DNA of 14,537 bases from Gammaproteobacteria bacterium (GTDB lineage Bacteria; Pseudomonadota; Gammaproteobacteria; DSM-16500). A model generated the notes under the pieces. That model saw only the letters and a list, made by a program, of their open reading frames with translations, did not search any database and was not told the DNA's origin. Positions 6,825-14,513 of the stretch are shown piece by piece. Made by a program: the position numbers and the translations under genes. The stretch spans positions 1 through 14,537 of the forward strand of contig VFKI01000096.1 in assembly GCA_009885665.1 (NCBI GenBank), given 5' to 3'. Each line of letters opens with the position of its first letter. Positions within the stretch are counted from its first letter, which is position 1.

Positions 6825-7853
6825 CTACGTGTTAAACCAAGGCGCAAGATGCCCCACAATCGCCAATGCCAATACGCTGAGCCACACCAATGTCACCGGA
6901 ATCAACACTTTCCAGCCCAAGCGCATGATCTGGTCATAACGATAACGTGGAAAAGTTGCACGAAACCATAAATAACAAAAGATGAAAAAGCCGAATTTCG
7001 CCAACAACCATACAAAACCCGGCACAAATGCAAATGTAGCGGCAAGCGGTGTCCCGTCAAAAGGTGACAGCCAGCCGCCCATAAAAAACACCGTCGCCAA
7101 TGCGGCAATCAAAATCATATTGGCATACTCTGCCAAAAAGAATAAGGCAAACGTTGTGCCCGAATATTCCACGTGAAAACCCGCCACCAACTCAGATTCG
7201 CCTTCGGCCACATCAAAAGGTGCACGATTGGTTTCAGCAACACCCGCAATCCAATAGACAATAAACAGGGGAAATAAGGGTAACCAAAACCAATGCCAAA
7301 TGCCGCCCGCTTGCGCAGTGATAATTGCTTGCAAATTCAAAGAACCCGCTGCCATCATCACACCCACTAACGAAAATCCCATGGCAATTTCATAGGAAAT
7401 CGTTTGTGCCGCGGCACGCAATGCACCAAATAAAGCATATTTAGAATTCGACGCCCACCCCGCAATCAAAACGCCATACACCCCCAGCGAAGAAACCGCA
7501 AAAATATACAACATACCTGCATTGAGATTAGCGAGCACCGCGGTTTTATCAAATGGAATCGCCGCCCACGCTGCGAGTGCCGTACCAATACTGATGACCG
7601 GCGCTAATAAAAATAAAAAGCGGTTAGAGGCGGTCGGTAAAATAATTTCTTTATTGAGAAGCTTAAGCACATCCGCAAACGGTTGCGCCAAACCCAACGG
7701 CCCGACCCGATTGGGGCCAATACGCGTTTGCATCCAGCCTATCACTTTACGCTCAAGACAAGTGAGATAAGCTACAGACACCAACAACACCAGCACCAGC
7801 GCAATAATTTTTACGGCGATCCAAGCGATCAGCACTATTTGACTGCTATCCAT
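6825..7853 (-). CDS. nuoH: NADH-quinone oxidoreductase subunit H (quinone-chamber membrane subunit)
   Basis: 342 residues from the chosen start, matching the NuoH family, with eight or so membrane helices. NuoH forms much of the ubiquinone-binding chamber with NuoB and NuoD. Diagnostic stretches: ERKVIGWMQTRIGPNRVGP at 34-52, QPFADVLKLLNKE at 57-69, and AETNRAPFDVAEGESELVAG at 206-225, the acidic loop lining the quinone cavity. The frame stays open upstream to 7994, but I place the start at 7853: it begins MDSSQ, leads straight into the first membrane helix, and has a perfect AGGAGG six bases upstream. The extra 47 residues of a longer frame would be Arg-rich and lie within nuoG. The start overlaps the nuoG stop by 8 nt, so the two are translationally coupled. 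Confidence 0.98.
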   Translation of the reverse strand: MDSSQIVLIAWIAVKIIALVLVLLVSVAYLTCLERKVIGWMQTRIGPNRVGPLGLAQPFADVLKLLNKEIILPTASNRFLFLLAPVISIGTALAAWAAIPFDKTAVLANLNAGMLYIFAVSSLGVYGVLIAGWASNSKYALFGALRAAAQTISYEIAMGFSLVGVMMAAGSLNLQAIITAQAGGIWHWFWLPLFPLFIVYWIAGVAETNRAPFDVAEGESELVAGFHVEYSGTTFALFFLAEYANMILIAALATVFFMGGWLSPFDGTPLAATFAFVPGFVWLLAKFGFFIFCYLWFRATFPRYRYDQIMRLGWKVLIPVTLVWLSVLALAIVGHLAPWFNT

Positions 7854-9870
7854 ACATCGCCTCCTGTGCCTGTTGCAAGGAAATCGCACGGCGTAACACA
7901 CTATCGCCAGAATAAATCGGCACTTCAATCGCATAACCTGCGACAGCGGTTTGAGAAGAGATAGATGAAGAAGGCGTAAAATCCGTCTTCGCAAACAATG
8001 TTTTTATTTCTGCCGCAATTTCACTGGCATGCTCATAGCTAAATTCTGTCAAGCCAAATAAATTGCCCAGTACGCGTAAAATTTTCCACGCCGGGCGCGC
8101 TTCACCCAATGGATGCACCACGCTGCGGAAACTTTGCCACTGCCCCATCGCATTCACATACGTTCCAGCGGTTTCGGTAAATGCTGCGGCAGGTAAAATC
8201 ACCTGCGCCGTTTGCGATAACACCGGATGCATGAACGTTGCCAATGCCACCACGCATTCAGCTTGCGCCAGCGCATCCATCATTGCTTGTGGTTGCGCAC
8301 AATCTTCCGGCTCGACATTCAATAACACATAAGATTTATGCGGTTTTTGCCAGGCAAGTTCACCATTCATTTTGACAGCACGACCCGCTACACCTCGATG
8401 CGGCACCGCACCGGCAATCCAAGCGCCGGCGCCATTGGCACCTTCCGTCAACACACTTAATGGTGCAGCCAGTTTTTTAGCAAGCGCACGAATGTGTGCC
8501 GCTTGCGGATGACGCTGCGCCTGACAGCCCAATAAAACCACCGCTTTTTTATCGCCCAGTGTTGTTTTATCAACAAATGCACTTAATGCCGCCACAAAAT
8601 CCGTCGGTGGGGCAATGATTTTTTCGGTGATCGCAAAAGTAAATCGATAATCTGCCATATTGACAGCCAATACGTGCGCACCACGCTGTACCGCTTTACG
8701 TATACGCGTCGCCAGCAAAGGTTGATCATACTGCACATGCGCACCAATCAAAATGATGACTTCCGCCGTTTCGATTTCTGACAACGGCTGCGCTAAACAC
8801 GGAAATAAAGGTAAACTGGCTTGATCGGTAAAATCGGTTTCACGCAAACGATGCTCGACATGCGGACTGCCGACGCCACGACACAGCTTTTGTAATAAAT
8901 AAAATTCTTCCAGCGTCGCATTCGGCGTAGCAAGGGCGGCCACATCGGGTGTGCCGGCTGCTTGTAACCCTTTCACCGCAGCGGTCAATGCTGTTTGCCA
9001 ATCCGTTTCTTGTAACCCTTGCGCCGTCCGTATCATGGGCTTTGTTATGCGGTCAGCATGATACAAACCTTCATAACTAAATCTATCGCGATCCGACAAC
9101 CACGTTTCATTTATTGCCACATTTTCACGCGGCACCACGCGCATGACGGTGCCATTACGCGTATGCACATTGATATTTGAACCCAAACAATCATGCGGTG
9201 CAATCGAAGGATGTTGCGTCAATTCCCACGCGCGTGCCGCAAAGCGGAAAGGTTTGGACGTCAGCGCCCCGACCGGACACAGATCAATAATATTGCCAGA
9301 AATTTCTGATTGCATGGCTTTTTCAACATAAGTGCCAATTTCCATCGTGCCACCACGACCCGTTGCACCCAGTTCACGCAAACCCGCTACTTCAGTGCCA
9401 AAGCGTACACAGCGCGTACAATGAATACAACGCGTCATTTCAGTCGCAATCAACGCGCCTAAATTTTCATTGGCAACTGCACGCTTTCTTTCACTAAAAT
9501 TTGAATCCGCACTGCCAAACCCTAAACTTAAATCTTGTAATTCACATTCACCGCCCTGATCGCAGATCGGACAATCCAGCGGATGGTTAATCAATAAGAA
9601 TTCCATTACCGCTTTTTGCGCCGCTAACGCAAGCGGTGAACGCGTCATCACTTTCATATTCGGTGCAACTGGCGTCGCACAGGCCGGCAACGCTTTGGGT
9701 ACTTTTTCGACTTCCACCAAACACATCCGACAATTCGCCGCAACGGATAAATGTTTGTGATAACAAAAACGCGGAATATAAATGCCCGCAGCATCCGCAA
9801 CTTCAATCACCATTTGGCCGGGTTGGGCTTTCAGCGCCTTACCGTCTATTTCAATCTCAATGTCGGCCAT
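7846..9870 (-). CDS. nuoG: NADH-quinone oxidoreductase subunit G (iron-sulfur subunit, clusters N1b, N4, N5)
   Basis: 674 residues from the chosen start. The N-terminal third carries the cluster ligands: Cys36, 47, 50, 64 for the [2Fe-2S] N1b; His96, Cys100, 103, 109 for N5 (NHPLDCPICDQGGECELQD); and Cys148, 151, 154, 198 for N4 (CIHCTRCVRF and LCPVGA). The remainder resembles a molybdopterin oxidoreductase that has lost its cofactor, as in all NuoG. The CxxCxxxC site for the additional N7 cluster of E. coli NuoG is missing: around residue 228 only one Cys remains (HDCLGS). The frame is open to 9915, but MADIEIEIDG at 9870 fits the family N-terminus and has AAGGG eight bases upstream. It overlaps the nuoF end by 14 nt. 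Confidence 0.98.
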   Translation of the reverse strand: MADIEIEIDGKALKAQPGQMVIEVADAAGIYIPRFCYHKHLSVAANCRMCLVEVEKVPKALPACATPVAPNMKVMTRSPLALAAQKAVMEFLLINHPLDCPICDQGGECELQDLSLGFGSADSNFSERKRAVANENLGALIATEMTRCIHCTRCVRFGTEVAGLRELGATGRGGTMEIGTYVEKAMQSEISGNIIDLCPVGALTSKPFRFAARAWELTQHPSIAPHDCLGSNINVHTRNGTVMRVVPRENVAINETWLSDRDRFSYEGLYHADRITKPMIRTAQGLQETDWQTALTAAVKGLQAAGTPDVAALATPNATLEEFYLLQKLCRGVGSPHVEHRLRETDFTDQASLPLFPCLAQPLSEIETAEVIILIGAHVQYDQPLLATRIRKAVQRGAHVLAVNMADYRFTFAITEKIIAPPTDFVAALSAFVDKTTLGDKKAVVLLGCQAQRHPQAAHIRALAKKLAAPLSVLTEGANGAGAWIAGAVPHRGVAGRAVKMNGELAWQKPHKSYVLLNVEPEDCAQPQAMMDALAQAECVVALATFMHPVLSQTAQVILPAAAFTETAGTYVNAMGQWQSFRSVVHPLGEARPAWKILRVLGNLFGLTEFSYEHASEIAAEIKTLFAKTDFTPSSSISSQTAVAGYAIEVPIYSGDSVLRRAISLQQAQEAMYG
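7860..7865 (-). promoter_or_regulatory. Ribosome binding site that sets the nuoH start
   Basis: On the minus strand this reads AGGAGG, a perfect Shine-Dalgarno core, six bases before the ATG at 7853. It lies inside the last codons of nuoG and argues against the upstream in-frame start at 7994. Confidence 0.85.
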
Positions 9871-11140
9871 TGCATTCACCCTTGTTTTCCACATGCCAAA
9901 CAAATTCATGCTCAAAATATTTTAAAATGCCCGCCACCGGCCAAGCCGCCGCTTCACCAAACGCACAAATCGTGCGACCTTCAATGTTTTTAGCGACGCG
10001 CCGTAAATTTTCGATATCGCTTAATTGCGCATGCCCGGCATAAATGCGATGGAGCAAATTATAAATCCAGCCAGTGCCTTCACGGCATGGCGTACATTGG
10101 CCACATGATTCATCACGATAAAAATGCGCCAAACGCAATAATACTTTCACCATACACGTCGTATCGTCCATCACAATCACCGCGCCCGAGCCTAAGCCCG
10201 AACCCGCCGCTTGAATCGCATCATAGTCCATGTCCAAGTTCATCATGACGTCAGCTGGCAAAATTTTCATTGATGACCCACCCGGAATCACCGCTTTCAA
10301 TGGCCGGTCATTTAACATGCCGCCCGCCAATGCCAATAAATCACGAAATGGCGTACCCAACGGAATTTCATAATTGCCCGGCTTGTTCACATGCCCACTG
10401 ACACTGAAGATTTTACAGCCACCATTATTCGGTTTGCCTAATCCCAAAAACCAATCTGCGCCTTTTTCCAAAATCACCGGCACAGAAGCAAATGTTTCAA
10501 CATTATTAATCGTCGTGGGACGATTATAAATACCACGCGCCGCAGGAAAAGGCGGCTTGAACCGCGGCATGCCTTTTTTGCCTTCCAGCGATTCCATTAA
10601 TGCCGTTTCTTCACCGCAAATATACGCGCCCGCGCCTAAATGACTATAAACATCCACATCTACGCCCGCGCCTAAAATATTTTTACCGAGCAAGCCGGCC
10701 GCGTACGCTTCTTGTAACGCCGCTTCAAAGCGTTGCCATGGCTCATGAAATTCACCGCGAATATAATTGTAGACAACGCTTGCGCCCATCGCATAACCGG
10801 CAATCGCCAAGCCTTCAATCAATTGATGTGGATTAAAGCGTAAAATGTCACGGTCTTTACAGGTGCCCGGCTCACCTTCATCGGCATTGCATAATACATA
10901 TTTCTGCCCCGGCATATCATGCTTGAGAAAACTCCACTTTAAACCGGTTGGGAAACCTGCGCCGCCACGACCGCGTAATGCGGCGGTTTTCAAACTATTA
11001 ATGATATCGCCCGGCGGAATTTTTTCAGTGAGGATTTTCTTCCACTGCACATAACCGCCTATCGATTGATACGTATCCATTTGCCATGGCTTATCCAAAT
11101 GCAGCGTACGAAAACAAATTTGATTTAATTCAACAGCCAT
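9857..11140 (-). CDS. nuoF: NADH-quinone oxidoreductase subunit F (NADH- and FMN-binding, cluster N3)
   Basis: 427 residues from the chosen start. NuoF oxidises NADH through FMN and hands electrons to the [4Fe-4S] cluster N3. Visible motifs: the glycine-rich FMN/NADH site LRGRGGAGFPTG near 56-67; CNADEGEPGTCKDR near 84-97; YICGEETAL near 173-181; and the cluster segment ESCGQCTPCREG with Cys346, 349, 352 plus Cys392 in TICAFGEAA. All expected ligands are present. A GTG one codon upstream (11143) is possible, but the ATG at 11140 sits seven bases after GGAG, the better spacing. The start overlaps nuoE by 11 nt and the end overlaps nuoG by 14 nt, so nuoE, F and G should be made together, as fits their shared NADH-dehydrogenase module. 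Confidence 0.99.
   Translation of the reverse strand: MAVELNQICFRTLHLDKPWQMDTYQSIGGYVQWKKILTEKIPPGDIINSLKTAALRGRGGAGFPTGLKWSFLKHDMPGQKYVLCNADEGEPGTCKDRDILRFNPHQLIEGLAIAGYAMGASVVYNYIRGEFHEPWQRFEAALQEAYAAGLLGKNILGAGVDVDVYSHLGAGAYICGEETALMESLEGKKGMPRFKPPFPAARGIYNRPTTINNVETFASVPVILEKGADWFLGLGKPNNGGCKIFSVSGHVNKPGNYEIPLGTPFRDLLALAGGMLNDRPLKAVIPGGSSMKILPADVMMNLDMDYDAIQAAGSGLGSGAVIVMDDTTCMVKVLLRLAHFYRDESCGQCTPCREGTGWIYNLLHRIYAGHAQLSDIENLRRVAKNIEGRTICAFGEAAAWPVAGILKYFEHEFVWHVENKGECNGRH
9879..9883 (-). promoter_or_regulatory. Ribosome binding site supporting the nuoG start at 9870
   Basis: On the minus strand this reads AAGGG, followed after eight bases by the ATG of MADIEIEIDG. It favours this start over the earlier in-frame start at 9915, which lies deeper inside nuoF. 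A GTG three codons before the ATG is also in frame but would be too close to the site. Confidence 0.6.
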
Positions 11141-11630
11141 CACGCGTCTCCAATGCTGTCAGCAAGGCATCCAGTTTTTCTGGCGTCAAATTTTCGTGAT
11201 AACACGCCCCCACCTGACAGGCTGGTGCCGTCGCACATGCCGCGAGACACTCGACTGCACGCAATGTAAACTTACCATCCGCCGTCGTTTCACCCGCCTT
11301 AATACCTAAGCGTTTTTCAGCATGCGCCATGAGGTCTTCCGCACCGCGCAACATGCATGAAATATTGGTACAAATGTCGACGACATGCGCACCGACCGGC
11401 TTCAAGTGAAATAAAGAATAAAATGAAGCGACTTCATATACCGCAATGCGCGGCATGCCGAGATAATCCGCCACCGCATCCATCACCGGTTCAGATAACC
11501 AACCACCGTGTTCAGCTTGCGCCAACGTCAAAGCGTGTAATACGCCAGACCGTTTTTGTTCAGGTGGATAGCGCGTAACCCAAACATCAATCGCGGCGCG
11601 CGTTTTTTCTGAGAGTAATGCGATATTCAT
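11130..11630 (-). CDS. nuoE: NADH-quinone oxidoreductase subunit E ([2Fe-2S] thioredoxin-like, cluster N1a)
   Basis: 166 residues, typical NuoE. The N-terminal half is a helical bundle (RYPPEQKRSGVLHALTLAQA, then YLGMPRIAVYEVASFYSLF). The C-terminal half is a thioredoxin-like fold binding the [2Fe-2S] cluster N1a, which accepts an off-path electron near FMN. Its four ligands are visible: Cys87 and Cys92 in DICTNISCML, Cys128 and Cys132 in VECLAACATAP. A few further cysteines (137, 143, 166) are not ligands. The ATG overlaps the nuoD stop by one base (TGATG) and the local ribosome site is weak, so expression probably depends on termination-reinitiation from nuoD. It overlaps the start of nuoF by 11 nt. 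Confidence 0.98.
   Translation of the reverse strand: MNIALLSEKTRAAIDVWVTRYPPEQKRSGVLHALTLAQAEHGGWLSEPVMDAVADYLGMPRIAVYEVASFYSLFHLKPVGAHVVDICTNISCMLRGAEDLMAHAEKRLGIKAGETTADGKFTLRAVECLAACATAPACQVGACYHENLTPEKLDALLTALETRDGC
11148..11151 (-). promoter_or_regulatory. Ribosome binding site that sets the nuoF start
   Basis: On the minus strand this reads GGAG. The ATG at 11140 lies seven bases downstream and the preceding GTG codon only four, so the ATG is the more likely start. The difference is a single residue. Confidence 0.55.
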
Positions 11631-12907
11631 CAGCGGTCAATTTCCCCAAAAACGATATCCAAACTGGAAAGAATTGCCACAACATCCGCAATCATATGAC
11701 CCCGTACCAATTCTTCTAATGCAGCTAAATGTGCAAATCCGGCTGGCCGGATTTTTAAACGATAGGGTTTATTGGCGCCATCAGAAATCAAGTACACGCC
11801 AAATTCACCCTTAGGATGCTCGATCGCCGCATACGCTTCGCCGGCGGGTACACAATAGCCTTCCGTCATTAATTTAAAATGATGAATCAACGATTCCATA
11901 TCTTTTTTCATGTCGACGCGCTTAGGCGGCACTATTTTATGGTCGGCCGATAAGACTGCGCCAGGATGATGACGCAACCAATCGACACATTGACGTATGA
12001 TACGATTGGATTGGCGCAACTCTTCAACGCGTACCAAATAGCGATCATAACAATCGCCATTCACACCCACTGGAATAGCAAAATCTAATTGATCATAGAC
12101 TTCATAAGGTTGTTTTTTACGTAAATCCCACTCAACACCTGAACCACGCAACATTGGCCCCGTAAATCCCAAGGCAATTGCACGCTCAGGCGACACTACA
12201 CCAATATTGACGGTGCGCTGTTTCCAAATACGGTTATCCGTCAACAGCGTTTCATATTCATCCACGCACTTTGGAAAACGCTCAGTAAAATCTTGAATAA
12301 AGTCGAGCAACGATCCTTGGCGATTCGCATTGCGCTTAGCAACGTCTGCGGCGCTGTGCCAACGCGATGCTTGATATTGCGGCATTTTATCAGGTAAATC
12401 GCGATTGACGCCGCCAGGACGATAATACGTTGCGTGCATCCGCGCGCCCGATACGGCTTCATAGCAATCTAATAAATCTTCGCGCTCGCGAAAACAATAT
12501 AGAAACATTGACATCGCGCCAAGGTCAAGACCATGCGCGCCCAACCATAATAAATGATTTAAAATACGGGTGATTTCATCAAACATCACGCGAATATACT
12601 GTGCCCGCACCGGCACATCGATGCCTAATAATTTCTCAATCGCCAAAACATAGCCATGCTCATTACACATCATCGAGACATAATCGAGACGATCCATATA
12701 ACCAATGCTATGATTGAATGGCTTGGTTTCAGCCAGTTTTTCCGTGGCGCGATGCAATAAACCAATGTGTGGATCGGCACGCACAATGGTTTCACCATCG
12801 ACTTCGAGAATTAAACGTAATACGCCATGCGCAGCAGGATGCTGTGGACCGAAATTAAACGTGTAATTATGAATTTCTGGCATCGTACGTTCTTGCGGTA
12901 TTGTCAT
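11630..12907 (-). CDS. nuoD: NADH-quinone oxidoreductase subunit D (49-kDa quinone-site subunit)
   Basis: 425 residues from the first Met (417 from MPEIHNYT). NuoD is the hydrogenase-like large subunit that forms the quinone headgroup site with NuoB. Visible signatures: FNFGPQHPAAHGVLRL near 18-33 with the quinone-site His, the HIGLLHRATEKL motif shortly after, the PGGVNRDLP segment, and a C-terminal IVFGEIDR matching the conserved family ending. The start overlaps the nuoC stop as ATGA. That coupling favours the first Met, although the GGGGG ribosome site is not ideal and the Met at 12883 gives the more usual protein N-terminus. nuoC and nuoD are separate genes here, unlike the fused nuoCD of E. 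coli. It ends as TGATG with nuoE. Confidence 0.98.
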   Translation of the reverse strand: MTIPQERTMPEIHNYTFNFGPQHPAAHGVLRLILEVDGETIVRADPHIGLLHRATEKLAETKPFNHSIGYMDRLDYVSMMCNEHGYVLAIEKLLGIDVPVRAQYIRVMFDEITRILNHLLWLGAHGLDLGAMSMFLYCFREREDLLDCYEAVSGARMHATYYRPGGVNRDLPDKMPQYQASRWHSAADVAKRNANRQGSLLDFIQDFTERFPKCVDEYETLLTDNRIWKQRTVNIGVVSPERAIALGFTGPMLRGSGVEWDLRKKQPYEVYDQLDFAIPVGVNGDCYDRYLVRVEELRQSNRIIRQCVDWLRHHPGAVLSADHKIVPPKRVDMKKDMESLIHHFKLMTEGYCVPAGEAYAAIEHPKGEFGVYLISDGANKPYRLKIRPAGFAHLAALEELVRGHMIADVVAILSSLDIVFGEIDR

Positions 12908-13545
12908 GCGTCGCCCCCACTGCTACGTATCACCTTAGGCTCCAATACACGCGGCGCAATGCTCACCGGCTGCTGTACGATACGGCGTGTTTTTGCGTCA
13001 TAACGCATTTCAACACGACCGCTAATCGGAAAATCTTTACGAAAAGGAAAGCCGACAAAACCATAATCCGTGAGAATACGGCGTAAATCAGCATGACCAT
13101 CAAATACCACACCGAATAAATCAAATGCTTCACGCTCAAACCAATTGGCTGCAGGCCATACGGCTGTCACAGAAGGCACATGCAAATCGTCTTCTTCCAA
13201 AAATACGCGTAAACGCACACGTTGATTATTTTTTATGGATAACAAGTGCCAAACAATCGCAAAACGCTGCGGTCGCATCGGTGCATTCGCAAGCGCATCA
13301 CGATCGACGGCGCGCTCAAAACCTTTGCCCGTGGCCGCCGTGGTTTGCCATTCGGATAAACCATAATGGAGGTAATCGACACCACAGACATCCACCAACA
13401 TATCAAAACCTGCATCGCGCAAATCATGACAAATTGCTAATAGATCAGCACGCGCAATTTCCAGCGTTAGCTCATCTTTAAACGCCATGAAACGCACATC
13501 ACGCTCGGCAAATTTTTCCTGCAATTTTGCTTGCAACTCTGACAT
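12904..13545 (-). CDS. nuoC: NADH-quinone oxidoreductase subunit C (30-kDa subunit)
   Basis: 213 residues, normal for stand-alone NuoC. It has no cofactor and helps assemble the connecting module with NuoD, B and I. The family signature is clear at about 137-173: EREAFDLFGVVFDGHADLRR followed by ILTDYGFVGFPFRKDFP. The N-terminal domain (about 1-60) ends with VDVCGVDYL, also typical. A stretch around 66-92 (WQTTAATGKGFERAV and following) is a somewhat longer variable loop. The start is 11 nt after nuoB with AAGG nine bases upstream. The stop overlaps nuoD by 4 nt, so the two products are coupled though not fused. Confidence 0.98.
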   Translation of the reverse strand: MSELQAKLQEKFAERDVRFMAFKDELTLEIARADLLAICHDLRDAGFDMLVDVCGVDYLHYGLSEWQTTAATGKGFERAVDRDALANAPMRPQRFAIVWHLLSIKNNQRVRLRVFLEEDDLHVPSVTAVWPAANWFEREAFDLFGVVFDGHADLRRILTDYGFVGFPFRKDFPISGRVEMRYDAKTRRIVQQPVSIAPRVLEPKVIRSSGGDA

Positions 13546-13556
13546 GATAAAAAACC

Positions 13557-14033
13557 TTAACGTGCAATGACACGAGGACGGCGGATTTTATTTTGCAACT
13601 GGATAATACCATACATCAGTGCCTCAGCCGTCGGCGGACACCCGGGCACATAAATATCAACGGGCACGATACGGTCACAGCCCCGCACGACAGAATACGC
13701 GTAGTGATAATAACCGCCGCCATTCGCGCAAGACCCCATCGAAATCACCCAACGCGGCTCAGCCATCTGGTCATACACTTTACGTAACGCCGGCGCCATT
13801 TTATTACACAACGTGCCGGCAACGATCATCACATCGGATTGACGCGGACTGGGACGAAAAATGACCCCAAATCGATCAAGATCATAACGCGCCGCACCCG
13901 CATGCATCATTTCAACCGCGCAACACGCCAAACCAAATGACATGGGCCACAACGAACCGGTTTGCGCCCAGTGAATCAGCTTATCCAGTGAAGTGGTGAG
14001 AAAACCTTGCTCTTTAAGCGCCGCTAATCCCAT
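13557..14033 (-). CDS. nuoB: NADH-quinone oxidoreductase subunit B (cluster N2)
   Basis: 158 residues from the chosen ATG. NuoB carries the terminal [4Fe-4S] cluster N2, which reduces ubiquinone. The four ligands are visible: adjacent Cys37 and Cys38 in FGLACCAVEMMHAG, Cys102 in SMGSCANGGGYY, and Cys132 in VPGCPPTAEAL. The frame is open seven codons further to a GTG at 14054, but MGLAALKEQGF is the better fit: it has AAGGGG seven bases upstream and matches the usual short NuoB leader. It overlaps the nuoA end by 10 nt. Compared with many relatives the C-terminus is short (RRPRVIAR), still within family range. Confidence 0.98.
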   Translation of the reverse strand: MGLAALKEQGFLTTSLDKLIHWAQTGSLWPMSFGLACCAVEMMHAGAARYDLDRFGVIFRPSPRQSDVMIVAGTLCNKMAPALRKVYDQMAEPRWVISMGSCANGGGYYHYAYSVVRGCDRIVPVDIYVPGCPPTAEALMYGIIQLQNKIRRPRVIAR

Positions 14034-14380
14034 TCCAACGCCCCTTTTTTCCACTCATAAATAAAACCAATCACTAACAGCCCTAAAAAAATCGCCATAA
14101 CGACAATGCCTGTCCAACCAAGATGACGCAACACCACCGCCCACGGCACTAAAAATGCCGTTTCAAGATCGAAAATAATAAAAAGAATGGCGACGAGGTA
14201 AAAGCGCACATCAAAGGGTGTACGTGCATCGCCGACGGCATCAAAGCCACATTCATAAGGAGAATTTTTAGCGGCATCCGGACGGCGCGGCCCCAAGAAC
14301 CAACCAATCGTAGGAACGGCAACGCCTAAAGCGCCGCCAATCAGCATGAAGATGAGTACGGGTAGATAGTTTGCCAACAT
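14024..14380 (-). CDS. nuoA: NADH-quinone oxidoreductase subunit A
   Basis: 118 residues, typical NuoA, with three membrane helices (about 5-29, 58-80, 88-108). NuoA sits at the heel near NuoH and contributes its first loop to the quinone-site region. Signatures: SPYECGFDAVGDARTPFDVR with the conserved Cys44 in the loop between helices 1 and 2, then FYLVAILFIIFDLETAFL containing the conserved acidic pair Asp71 and Glu73. It is the first gene of the operon. The ATG at 14380 has AGGA ten bases upstream, a modest ribosome site. The 157-nt region before it contains a large hairpin and no other gene. The end overlaps nuoB by 10 nt. Confidence 0.98.
   Translation of the reverse strand: MLANYLPVLIFMLIGGALGVAVPTIGWFLGPRRPDAAKNSPYECGFDAVGDARTPFDVRFYLVAILFIIFDLETAFLVPWAVVLRHLGWTGIVVMAIFLGLLVIGFIYEWKKGALEWD
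14041..14046 (-). promoter_or_regulatory. Ribosome binding site that sets the nuoB start
   Basis: On the minus strand this reads AAGGGG, seven bases before the ATG at 14033. It lies downstream of the alternative GTG at 14054, so it can only serve the ATG. Confidence 0.65.
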
Positions 14381-14462
14381 AACTCAAGCATCCTAATAAA
14401 AGGTATCTATTACAAAAGATAGGGTAGAGGAACTGAGCTCGCAGCACACTGCATTGACGGGC

Positions 14463-14497
14463 GTCAGAGGGGGAGAATAGCGCTCTCCCCCTCTGAC
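14463..14497. repeat. 35-bp hairpin, copy 3 of the dispersed GGGGAGAAT element
   Basis: GTCAGAGGGGGAGA (14463-14476) is the exact reverse complement of TCTCCCCCTCTGAC (14484-14497), a 14-bp stem around the 7-nt loop ATAGCGC. It shares GGGGGAGAAT and the following GCG with copies 1 and 2. The outer arm GTCAGA differs from both others yet is matched on the opposite side. It lies upstream of nuoA, either within or just ahead of the operon leader depending on the unmapped start site. No T-run follows on either strand. Confidence 0.8.
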
Positions 14498-14499
14498 AA

Positions 14500-14513
14500 C
14501 TCCCCCATCGCTA
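14500..14513. repeat. C-tract plus ATCGC box next to hairpin copy 3
   Basis: CTCCCCCATCGCTA begins two bases after the hairpin. It shares CCCCCATCGC with the box after copy 2 (5363-5375). CTCCCCC (14500-14506) is complementary to GGGGGAG (14469-14475) of the left arm, and CGCTA (14509-14513) to TAGCG (14478-14482) of the loop region, so an alternative fold is possible. Confidence 0.45.

Noticed and set aside
7854..7994. N-terminal extension of nuoH by 47 codons
   Set aside because: The extension is Arg-rich, lies fully within nuoG and is unlike NuoH family starts. AGGAGG six bases before the ATG at 7853 settles the start.
9636..10043. Plus-strand open frame of 135 codons antisense to nuoF and nuoG
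   Set aside because: It lies opposite strongly conserved coding sequence with intact cluster-ligand motifs, and its product shows no recognisable motif. An antisense shadow.
14034..14054. Longer nuoB from a GTG at 14054
   Set aside because: The best ribosome site lies inside this extension and serves the ATG at 14033.
14381..14460. A specific sigma70 promoter for nuoA
   Set aside because: Only weak hexamers such as TTCCTC and TAGATA at 17-nt spacing were found, matching two and three of six bases, too poor to call.
5332..14513. Palindromes as CRISPR repeats or a tandem array
   Set aside because: The copies are kilobases apart with whole genes between them and no regular spacers.
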